Origin: Bacillota bacterium
Lineage (GTDB): Bacteria > Bacillota > Clostridia > Acetivibrionales > JANLFN01
Direction of reading: 5' to 3'
Assembly: GCA_023397675.1 (NCBI GenBank)
Contig: JAEWTV010000144.1
Coordinates: 1-11,602, forward strand
Length of the DNA: 11,602 nt
The notes under the pieces were generated by a model. The model had not been told where the DNA came from, did no database searches, and worked only from the letters and a program-made list of their open reading frames with translations. Numbering within the stretch: position 1 is the first letter of the stretch; each line of letters opens with the position of its first letter. Positions 1-5,918 of this stretch are shown here, piece after piece. Position numbers and translations under genes: made by a program.

Positions 1-54
1 ACTGCTTCATGGCAGGAGCGTACTGTATTAAGTAAAAAAACACAATTAAGAAAT

Positions 55-63
55 ATTATAGCA
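55..63 (-). promoter_or_regulatory. Possible extended -10 promoter element
   Basis: TGCTATAAT on the minus strand is a perfect extended -10 (TGn plus TATAAT), pointing towards the left edge. The hexamer 17 nt upstream, TAGAAG, is a poor -35, which extended -10 promoters tolerate. It could start the next gene to the left. The flanking bases 1-136 hold no gene and no convincing terminator after the permease, only AT-only inverted repeats. Confidence 0.3.
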
Positions 64-136
64 TGAGTTTGCCATAACTTCTATAATATATAATAAATTT
101 TTGATAAAATTTTGACGAATCATGAAAATTAATGAA

Positions 137-1348
137 TTACTCATATCTTAATGATTCTATTGGATCCAGGTCTGCTGCTTTTTTCGCCGGGTAAACTCCA
201 AAAATCATACCTAGGGCAATAGAACCCAGGAATGCAAGAATAATTACCTTGATATCAAGAACAGGTGGAATTTTAATAATTGAAGAAATGATATTTCCAG
301 CAATTATTCCGAGGAATATACCAACCAGCCCACTTAAGCCGGTCATTACTATGGATTCGGTAATAAACTGAAGAATTATATCCTTTTTTTGTGCTCCAAG
401 AGCCTTTCTGACACCTATTTCCCTAATTCTTTCGGTAACTGATACAAGCAGAATGTTTACAATGCCAATTCCTCCTACAACAAGGGTAATTATTGCAATA
501 ACAAGTAGTACAGAAGATATTACTCCCATAACATCAGTTGCCATTTTTTGCTGTTGCGCAGAATTTTCGGCTCTGTATATTTCTCTGCCTCCATGCTTTG
601 CATTCATAGCCTTTACAACCTTATCACCGATTTCTTTAAGCTTGTTTTTGTCTGTAACAGCCATATCAATACTGTTAAGCCTTTGGGAATCAGGAAAAAT
701 ATTTTGGCATGTGGTTATTGGTACATAAATAAACGCAGGTACGGTATCGCCCTCCATAATACTTTCGAACAAATCATTAGTACTTTTGGTTACGCCGATA
801 ATTTTAAAAGTATAGTTTTCTGCTGACGGAGTCCTGAATACTATACTTTGACCTACTACATCAACTTTTCCAAAAAACTTTTCCGCAAATTTCTGTTCTA
901 CAACAGCTACACTGGATTTAGCAGAAACATCCATGTCGTTTATATAACGTCCATAAGCCATTTCAACTGCGCTAAAGCTTTTATATTGTGAGGATATGCC
1001 ATTCATTATAGTGTCTTTTGTTTTAGAACCGATTCTAACTGTACCCATATTTTGTGAGATTGTAGCAATGTTTTTAATTTCCGGAGCAACCTTCTTTATA
1101 GTTTCCATATCCGAAATCTTAAGCCATTCATCCTGGCTTACACTCCTGTTTTTATAGGTTACACTCACAACATTTGCACCGATTTTTTCGAATTGCGCAT
1201 CTATATAGCCTTGTGCAGCATTTCCGATTGCAACAATTGTTATAACCGAAAACACACCCATAATAATTCCAAGCATGGTCAGAATAGACCTGAGTTTATT
1301 GGATTTTAAGCTGCTTATAGCCTGTTTAAAGCTTTCTGAAAATTGCAT
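137..1348 (-). CDS. ABC transporter permease, MacB/FtsX family
   Basis: A 403-residue membrane protein with the four-helix MacB layout: TM1 about 20-43, a large extracellular MacB_PCD domain (about 45-270), then TM2 about 273-302, TM3 about 327-358 and TM4 about 366-387. Family marks are the N-terminal LKSNKLRSILTMLGIIMGV, the cytoplasmic coupling stretch VTERIREIGVRKALGA (304-319) that contacts the ATPase, and the C-terminal YPAKKAADLDPIESLRYE. It lacks an ATPase domain, which is supplied by the separate gene at 2566-3300, as in Bacillus YknYZ-type exporters. GAGG lies 8 nt before the ATG and overlaps the TGA stop of the membrane-fusion gene. MacB-type systems export peptides, antibiotics or lipoproteins by a mechanotransmission mechanism; the substrate here is unknown. 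Confidence 0.95.
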   Translation of the reverse strand: MQFSESFKQAISSLKSNKLRSILTMLGIIMGVFSVITIVAIGNAAQGYIDAQFEKIGANVVSVTYKNRSVSQDEWLKISDMETIKKVAPEIKNIATISQNMGTVRIGSKTKDTIMNGISSQYKSFSAVEMAYGRYINDMDVSAKSSVAVVEQKFAEKFFGKVDVVGQSIVFRTPSAENYTFKIIGVTKSTNDLFESIMEGDTVPAFIYVPITTCQNIFPDSQRLNSIDMAVTDKNKLKEIGDKVVKAMNAKHGGREIYRAENSAQQQKMATDVMGVISSVLLVIAIITLVVGGIGIVNILLVSVTERIREIGVRKALGAQKKDIILQFITESIVMTGLSGLVGIFLGIIAGNIISSIIKIPPVLDIKVIILAFLGSIALGMIFGVYPAKKAADLDPIESLRYE

Positions 1349-1358
1349 TATTTAAACC

Positions 1359-2555
1359 TCACTTATTATCCTGGTTGATTTTTATCTTACTGCCGTCTTT
1401 TAAAGTAGGCTGAGGGTCCAAAATAACCATTTCACCTGAGTTTAGCCCTCTGGTTATTTCAGCATCTACATCCGAGGTTGCTCCCAATTGTACATTTTTA
1501 AGCTTTACAACACCTGTAGCAGGATCAACTGTGAATACAAATTTATTGCCATCCTTGTCATCTACCAAGGCCTGCATTGATATAAGCAAAACAGATTTTT
1601 TGTCCTGAGTGGTTATATCACAGGTGACACTAAGTCCGGGCCTTAAAACCTTATTAGTCTTATCAATTGCTACTATAGCTTCAATTACAGTTTCCTGGCC
1701 ACTTGAACTTGTATTCTTTTTTGCCACGGCACTGATATTGGAAATCTTCCCTTCAACATTTTCCTGTTTATCAATGGCATCACCAGATATTTTTACTTTC
1801 TGGCCTATACTAAGAAACTTACTGTTATATTCGCTTACATTTACTACTGCCCTCAGTTTATCTGGGTTAACAATTTTACAGGCAGACTGCATATTATTTG
1901 TAAAAGCCCCATCTTGAATATTTATTTCAGAAACAATTCCGTCAATAGGTGAAAGTGTTGAGCTTTTAAGCTTTGCCAGTTGTTTCTCAGCATCCGATAT
2001 TTTAAGATTATTCAACAAAGCACTGGAACTTTGGGAAGTCAGTGCGGATTTTGCTCTTTGAAGGGCAGAATCCGCATCATCAACTGTTTTTTCAAATGTA
2101 TCAAGTTCTATTTTTGATATTGCGCCCGCCTCAAACAGCTTTTTATTGTTCTCAAAGTTTTTCACACTTGAATCATAAAGCTTTTGGGCTGACTTAATGT
2201 TTTTGTCCAAGTCCGCAGCGCTTGTATCTGCAGTTGCTGCCTTAAGCTGGTTTAACTGAGATTGAAGCGAGTCGGTATCTATCTCGAAAATTTTATCTCC
2301 CTTTTTTACCTTCTGATTTTTTTCAACCAAAACCTTGGTCACCTTAACAGGTGTATCGAAAAAAACTTCAGCTTTTTCTACTTCCTCAAGCTTACCCGTT
2401 GCACTAATAGTTGAAGTAATATCGCCTTTTTCTATCTTTTGTGTATTTATTATCTGGTCTGTTCCTTGTCCGCCCATGCCAGAAATTCCAACTGTTATAA
2501 GCAATACCACAACCGTGGCTATAACAATACCTACTATCAATTTTTTATGTTTCAT
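1359..2555 (-). CDS. Membrane-fusion / HlyD-type efflux subunit (MacA/YknX-like)
   Basis: A 398-residue protein anchored by one N-terminal membrane helix (about 5-27) with the rest outside the cell. In order: first half of the biotinyl-lipoyl domain (about 53-95, with VTKVLVEKNQKVKKGDKIFEID), a helical hairpin with coiled-coil character (about 96-197, rich in Lys, Ala, Leu, Gln), second lipoyl half (LSPIDGIVSEINIQDGAF, 201-218), beta-barrel (about 230-315, ending LRPGLSVTCDI) and a membrane-proximal domain (about 320-393). This is the RND/HlyD family subunit that works with MacB-type ABC exporters. In Gram-positive bacteria it acts without an outer-membrane channel. There is no lipobox cysteine after the helix, so it is an anchored protein rather than a lipoprotein. 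The hairpin's Ala/Ser/Asp-rich stretch is not unusual. Confidence 0.93.
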   Translation of the reverse strand: MKHKKLIVGIVIATVVVLLITVGISGMGGQGTDQIINTQKIEKGDITSTISATGKLEEVEKAEVFFDTPVKVTKVLVEKNQKVKKGDKIFEIDTDSLQSQLNQLKAATADTSAADLDKNIKSAQKLYDSSVKNFENNKKLFEAGAISKIELDTFEKTVDDADSALQRAKSALTSQSSSALLNNLKISDAEKQLAKLKSSTLSPIDGIVSEINIQDGAFTNNMQSACKIVNPDKLRAVVNVSEYNSKFLSIGQKVKISGDAIDKQENVEGKISNISAVAKKNTSSSGQETVIEAIVAIDKTNKVLRPGLSVTCDITTQDKKSVLLISMQALVDDKDGNKFVFTVDPATGVVKLKNVQLGATSDVDAEITRGLNSGEMVILDPQPTLKDGSKIKINQDNK

Positions 2556-2561
2556 TACTGA

Positions 2562-2567
2562 CCTCCT
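2562..2567 (-). promoter_or_regulatory. Ribosome binding site of the membrane-fusion gene, overlapping the upstream stop
   Basis: AGGAGG with a 6-nt spacer before the ATG at 2555. Its first two bases are also the AG of the ATPase gene's TAG stop, which suggests coupled translation. Confidence 0.8.
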
Positions 2568-3300
2568 AGACTATCTTTTTCTGCCTGTATGACTCTATCA
2601 AAACCTTGGCATCCACAGGTTTCATTACTTTATTGTCTGAAATAAGGATTCCATCCTTAAATGTAACCACCCTTTTGGTATGCTGCGCGATATCAGGTTC
2701 ATGCGTAACAAGAATTATGGTAACACCTTCATTATTAAGCTCCTGAAAAACAGCCATAATTTCCTCTCCGGCAGCACTATCAAGGTTACCTGTAGGTTCA
2801 TCGGCAAGAATTATTGCTGGACTATTTACCAGTGCCCTTGCTATCGCAACCCTTTGACGCTGTCCTCCCGAAAGCTCATTAGGCTTGTGATGCATTCTTT
2901 CACCAAGTCCAACACGTTCCATTGCTGCTGAAGCTCGCCTTTTTCTTTCCTTAACTCCCATCCCGGCATAAATCATAGGAAGTTCTACATTTTGTAGTGC
3001 AGTGATTTTTGGAAGAAGGTTAAATGATTGGAATACAAACCCTATTTTCAGATTTCTGATTTTAGCTAGTTCCTTTTCATTAAGACTTGCGATATCCACA
3101 CCATCAAGCTTGTATTGTCCGGAGGTGGCCCTGTCAAGGCACCCTATTATATTCATAAAGGTGGACTTGCCTGAACCGGAAGGTCCCATAATAGCTACAA
3201 ATTCTTCCTTTTCAATTGACACATTGACATTTTTTAATGCATGAACTGATATATCTCCAGTCTTATACACTTTGTCGAGATTATTAATGCTTATAACCAT
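2566..3300 (-). CDS. ABC transporter ATPase, MacB/LolD type
   Basis: A 244-residue cytoplasmic ATPase with the full set of ABC motifs: Walker A GPSGSGKST (39-47), Q-loop Gln91 in FVFQSFNLLP, signature LSGGQ (143-147), Walker B IILADE (163-168), D-loop NLDS (172-175) and switch His200. The NIIGCLDRATSG segment after Walker A and the LPKITALQNVELPMIYAG stretch mark the LolD/MacB (3.A.1.122-like) subfamily. It powers the separate FtsX-type permease encoded two genes on. AAAGG is 11 nt upstream of the ATG, a weaker site than its neighbours have. Its TAG stop forms part of the AGGAGG site of the next gene. A short lysine-rich tail (about 224-244) follows the core. The transported substrate cannot be read from sequence. 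Confidence 0.95.
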   Translation of the reverse strand: MVISINNLDKVYKTGDISVHALKNVNVSIEKEEFVAIMGPSGSGKSTFMNIIGCLDRATSGQYKLDGVDIASLNEKELAKIRNLKIGFVFQSFNLLPKITALQNVELPMIYAGMGVKERKRRASAAMERVGLGERMHHKPNELSGGQRQRVAIARALVNSPAIILADEPTGNLDSAAGEEIMAVFQELNNEGVTIILVTHEPDIAQHTKRVVTFKDGILISDNKVMKPVDAKVLIESYRQKKIV

Positions 3301-3323
3301 AATTTTTATTGCCTTTCACAAAT

Positions 3324-3354
3324 AAAAAAAATTGAATGTTTTACCATTCAATTT
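3324..3354 (-). terminator. Intrinsic terminator after hypE
   Basis: On the minus strand AAATTGAATG (3354-3345) and CATTCAATTT (3338-3329) form a perfect 10-bp stem with a 6-nt loop, followed without gap by a T-run to 3324 (eight T's in total, three of them in the stem). The stem is AT-rich, so efficiency may be moderate. It lies about 47 nt after the hypE stop and 23 nt before the export ATPase start, so it separates the two operons. Confidence 0.82.
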
Positions 3355-3371
3355 AGATATACGCACAAAAC

Positions 3372-3408
3372 AATATAAAGTTTTATAAATAATTAAATAA
3401 ATTAACAA
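3372..3408 (-). promoter_or_regulatory. Possible AT-rich promoter for the export operon
   Basis: TTGTTA (3408-3403, over the hypE stop) could be a -35, with TATAAA (3387-3382, 15-nt spacing) or TATATT (3377-3372) as -10. Spacing or hexamers are imperfect in each pairing. AT-rich sequence makes chance matches likely. Any transcript from here would run through the following terminator hairpin. Confidence 0.25.
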
Positions 3409-4406
3409 ATTCTTGGCAGTTGATCTCCCGAAAGCATATCCAATATCCTGCTGCCGCCTGCAAAGGTCTTTAATATAACTCGCCCCGGCTGTTTATCTGT
3501 AACTTCACCAATAATTACAGAATTTTTACCCAGAGGATCTTCTTTTAGAGCTTTGACAACAGCTTCTGAGTGTTGGCTTGGAACAATGATAATCATTTTT
3601 CCTTCGTTTGCCATATAAAGCGGATCCATACCTAAAAGTTCACACACTCCACAGACTTCCCGGCTGATAGGAATAGCACCTTCATTAAGGCTAATCCCCA
3701 CATTACTTTGAGAAGCTATTTCATTCAAGGTAGTTGCAAGGCCTCCTCTTGTTGGATCTCTTAAAACATGAACATCTTTTGTTACCGAATATACCCTTTC
3801 TACAAGTCCGTTTAAAGGTGCGCAATCACTTGATATATCTGCATTTATATTCAATGCTTCTCTTTCAAGCATTATGGAACAACCATGATCCCCAATATTT
3901 CCTGTAACAATAATACTGTCTCCCGGCTTTGCATTTTTCCCAGAAATATTTATACCTTCGTGGACAATTCCTATTCCCGAGGTGTTTATAAATATTTTAT
4001 CTGCAGCACCCTTTTGCACCACCTTGGTATCTCCGGTAGCAATACGCACACCGCACTTTGCCGCTGTTTCTCCCATTGAACATGCGATTGTTTCAAGAGT
4101 TTCAAAAGGCAGCCCTTCTTCAATAATGAAACCACAGCTTAAGTAAAGCGGCTTTGCCCCTGCAGCCGTTAAATCATTTACCGTTCCGCATACTGCTATT
4201 TTTCCTATGTCTCCGCCCTTAAAAAAAATCGGGCTTATTACAAAGGAATCTGTTGTAAATGCTATTCTACTGCCTTCAAGGTTAATTAATGCAGAATCAT
4301 CACCCTGCTCAAGGATATCATTGGAAAAATATCTTCTAAAAATATCATTTATAAGGTTATGTGTCATCCTGCCGCCGCTTCCGTGGGCGAGAGTTACAAA
4401 ATCCAC
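3402..4406 (-). CDS. hypE: Carbamoyl dehydratase HypE ([NiFe]-hydrogenase maturation)
   Basis: A 334-residue ATP-dependent enzyme of the PurM/SelD-like fold. It accepts a carbamoyl group from HypF on its C-terminal cysteine and dehydrates it to a thiocyanate, from which CN goes to the HypC-HypD iron. Evidence: the LAHGSGGR opening (7-14), FTTDSFVISP (50-59) and GGDIGKIAVCGTVNDLTAAGA nucleotide/metal region (64-84), RDPTRGGLATTLNEIA (216-231), and the diagnostic tail ending PRIC with Cys334 last. The start codon is GTG at 4406; its G is also the last base of the hypD TAG (TAGTG), and GGAGG lies 9 nt before it. It is the last gene of the hyp set, followed by a terminator. Confidence 0.97.
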   Translation of the reverse strand: MDFVTLAHGSGGRMTHNLINDIFRRYFSNDILEQGDDSALINLEGSRIAFTTDSFVISPIFFKGGDIGKIAVCGTVNDLTAAGAKPLYLSCGFIIEEGLPFETLETIACSMGETAAKCGVRIATGDTKVVQKGAADKIFINTSGIGIVHEGINISGKNAKPGDSIIVTGNIGDHGCSIMLEREALNINADISSDCAPLNGLVERVYSVTKDVHVLRDPTRGGLATTLNEIASQSNVGISLNEGAIPISREVCGVCELLGMDPLYMANEGKMIIIVPSQHSEAVVKALKEDPLGKNSVIIGEVTDKQPGRVILKTFAGGSRILDMLSGDQLPRIC

Positions 4407-5497
4407 TATCTGGTCCCTCCATATTTATAATAAGCAGCACAGGTACCTTCTGAGGATACCATACATGCACCGACCGGGTTCTCCGGAGTGCATCTTTTCC
4501 CGAACAGACTACAGTTTGGCGGTACTTGTGTTCCCTTTAATATTTCACCGCAAAGACAGCCTTTTGGCTCCTGTACATTTTTATTCACAAGATTGAATAC
4601 TTTCGCTGCATCAAAGCTGCTGTATTTATCCCTTATCCGAAGACCTGAGCCTCTAACAATACCTATGCCTCTCCAAACCGAATCGCAGGGTTCGAATACC
4701 TCATAGAGTTTTTCAATCGCTAAAGGATTGCCTTCCTGACGTACTGCCCTTTTATAGGCATTTGAAACTGATGCTTTGCCCTGATCTATGTTATTTATAA
4801 GAATAGTTATTCCCTGAAGAATATCAATGGGCTCAAAGCCAGTAATTACTCCTGATACCCCGAACTTTTCAGCAAGCTCATAATAAATTCCGGCACCTGT
4901 AATGGTGCTTACATGTCCAGGGTAAAGGTATCCGTCTATTTCTACATCTCCACTGGCAGCCAGGACTTTTAAGACCTCCGGCATTGTTTTATTTGCGGTA
5001 AGCAGCATAAAGTTATTCAGACCCAATTCCTTTGCTTTCAGTACTGACAATGCAGCTACAGGTGTTGTTGTTTCAAAGCCTACCGACAGGAATACCACCT
5101 TTTTTTTAGGGTTGTTCTTAGCCAGTGTAACTGCATCCAGCGGTGAATAAACAATCCTTATATCAAGGCCTTTTGCCTTTTCAGACAACAGTGAAGAAGT
5201 ACTCCCAGGGACCCTCATCAGGTCACCGAAGGTAGTTATAATGACATTTTCCATGCCAGACAGTTCAACAGCAGAGTCAATAAACGAAACCGGAGTAACA
5301 CACACAGGACAGCCAGGGCCTGAAATAAGCTTTACATTCTCAGGCAGCATATCCCTTATTCCGAATTTGAAAATTGACATTGTGTGTGTTCCGCACACTT
5401 CCATTATTTTAACAGGCCTGCCTTTATATTCACTTAATTTGGCAGCCGCTTTTCTTGTCAGTTCGGCATTCCTGAATTCGTCAATAAAGTTATTCAT
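4406..5497 (-). CDS. hypD: Hydrogenase maturation protein HypD
   Basis: A 363-residue iron-sulfur protein that forms the scaffold with HypC on which iron receives two CN and one CO. Family motifs are intact: IMEVCGTHTMS (31-41, with the essential Cys35), ISGPGCPVCVTP (58-69, Cys63 and Cys66, redox-active thiols), SVGFETTTP (138-146), YPGHVSTITG (192-201) and GFEPIDILQG (220-229). The C-terminal cluster-binding region has Cys314, 316, 329, 336, 345 and 353, enough for the [4Fe-4S] cluster. GAGGAG lies 7 nt before the ATG. The gene overlaps hypC by 8 nt and shares one base with hypE, so C, D and E should be made together. Confidence 0.97.
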   Translation of the reverse strand: MNNFIDEFRNAELTRKAAAKLSEYKGRPVKIMEVCGTHTMSIFKFGIRDMLPENVKLISGPGCPVCVTPVSFIDSAVELSGMENVIITTFGDLMRVPGSTSSLLSEKAKGLDIRIVYSPLDAVTLAKNNPKKKVVFLSVGFETTTPVAALSVLKAKELGLNNFMLLTANKTMPEVLKVLAASGDVEIDGYLYPGHVSTITGAGIYYELAEKFGVSGVITGFEPIDILQGITILINNIDQGKASVSNAYKRAVRQEGNPLAIEKLYEVFEPCDSVWRGIGIVRGSGLRIRDKYSSFDAAKVFNLVNKNVQEPKGCLCGEILKGTQVPPNCSLFGKRCTPENPVGACMVSSEGTCAAYYKYGGTR

Positions 5498-5714
5498 GAA
5501 CTATCTCCTCTAGTTCAGTGAACAGCTCTATAGTCCTTATTGCCTCTTCCTCATCCATCTTTTCAATTGCACAGCCAGCATGTACAAGTACATAATCGCC
5601 AACCTTTATATCCTTGAGAAGTTCCAGTGAAATCTCCCTGGTAACCCCCATAATCTCTATCACACCATTACCTTTTTCTATTTCAATAACCTTGCCTGGA
5701 ACTGCCAGACACAT
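5490..5714 (-). CDS. hypC: Hydrogenase maturation chaperone HypC
   Basis: A 74-residue protein of the HypC/HybG/HupF family. It begins MCLAVPGKV; after removal of the methionine, Cys2 becomes the N-terminal residue that binds the iron of the Fe(CN)2CO group. VGDYVLVHAGCAIEKMDEEEA (38-58), with the conserved His45, completes the family pattern. HypC works with HypD during ligand assembly and then delivers iron to the hydrogenase large-subunit precursor. An in-frame ATG four codons upstream is rejected because it would bury Cys2 and because it sits in the ribosome binding site. Its TAA overlaps the hypD start by 8 nt (ATGAATAA), indicating coupled translation. The tail is acidic, which is common in the family. 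Confidence 0.96.
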   Translation of the reverse strand: MCLAVPGKVIEIEKGNGVIEIMGVTREISLELLKDIKVGDYVLVHAGCAIEKMDEEEAIRTIELFTELEEIVHE

Positions 5715-5719
5715 AATAA

Positions 5720-5724
5720 CCTCC
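5720..5724 (-). promoter_or_regulatory. Ribosome binding site that sets the hypC start
   Basis: GGAGG with a 5-nt spacer precedes the ATG at 5714. It overlaps the first in-frame ATG at 5726, which therefore cannot be the start served by this site. Confidence 0.8.
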
Positions 5725-5729
5725 ATGTC

Positions 5730-5760
5730 CCCAATGTGCCAAATGAATCGTCACATTGGG
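5730..5760 (-). promoter_or_regulatory. 9-bp hairpin just before the hypC ribosome binding site
   Basis: CCCAATGTG and CACATTGGG are perfect complements around a 13-nt loop (5739-5751). The hairpin ends about 5 nt before the GGAGG of hypC, so it leaves the site itself free. An alternative pairing, TGTGCC (5764-5759) with GGCACA (5740-5735), uses part of the same bases. A role in mRNA stability or translation control is possible but inferred. Confidence 0.4.
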
Positions 5761-5765
5761 CACAC

Positions 5766-5787
5766 AAAAAGTGTTTAAACACTTTTT
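5766..5787. repeat. 22-bp perfect palindrome centred on GTGTTTAAACAC
   Basis: Positions 5766-5787 form a perfect inverted repeat with no central mismatch: five A's, the core GTGTTTAAACAC, five T's. As DNA it could be an operator for a dimeric regulator. As RNA it would be a weak AT-rich hairpin with a TTAA loop and a T-rich 3' arm in both directions, so a poor bidirectional terminator is the alternative. It lies about 50 nt before the hypC start. Confidence 0.5.
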
Positions 5788-5810
5788 TATGGGGTTAAAT
5801 TTATTTTTAT

Positions 5811-5850
5811 TGCACCTGCCATTATTTATTTCATAAATGACAGATGTGCA
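5811..5850 (-). promoter_or_regulatory. Imperfect hairpin competing with the preceding one
   Basis: On the minus strand TGCAC (5850-5846) pairs with GTGCA (5815-5811), then CTG with CAG past a two-base bulge, then AATG with CATT past a C/A mismatch. The 5' arm uses the same bases, 5848-5846, that close the upstream hairpin, so both cannot form at once. An AT-rich single-stranded stretch follows. Confidence 0.35.
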
Positions 5851-5887
5851 TTAGCTCTCAGACTAAAGTCTTTCACGCTAACCACAT
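5844..5887 (-). promoter_or_regulatory. Three-part hairpin upstream of hypC
   Basis: On the minus strand ATGTG (5887-5883) pairs with CACAT (5848-5844), TTAGC (5881-5877) with GCTAA (5855-5851), and AGAC with GTCT around a TTTA loop (5871-5860). The inner internal loop is purine-rich, GTGAA opposite GAGA. Nested helices with conserved-looking internal loops are typical of folded RNA, but this is only base pairing seen by eye. Confidence 0.38.
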
Positions 5888-5918
5888 CCCTATAATACAT
5901 TTATAAATCAAATTTATT

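Larger units (their letters stand above)
5715..5918 (-). promoter_or_regulatory. Structured, AT-rich leader between hypF and hypC
   Basis: This 204-nt stretch separates hypF from hypC, while hypC, hypD and hypE overlap each other. It contains four inverted repeats, described separately, and ends in the hypC ribosome binding site. TATTAT at 5897-5892 on the minus strand could be a -10 hexamer, but no good -35 lies at normal spacing. No convincing intrinsic terminator (GC-rich stem plus T-run) follows hypF, so read-through from hypF is likely. I see no match to a riboswitch class I know. The leader may be regulatory, or may hold a dispersed intergenic repeat. Confidence 0.4.

Noticed and set aside
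106..130. AATTTT/AAAATT inverted repeat after the permease as a terminator
   Set aside because: The stem is only six A-T pairs with an 11-nt loop, too weak to support a terminator call.
4207..4596. Open frame of 129 codons on the plus strand across the hypD-hypE junction
   Set aside because: It is antisense to the conserved HypD C-terminal cysteines and HypE N-terminal HGSGGR region, and the product resembles no family I know.
5891..5896. TATAAT on the plus strand as an antisense promoter into hypF
   Set aside because: No -35-like hexamer at 16-18 nt upstream and no TGn extension; such hexamers are expected by chance in AT-rich spacers.
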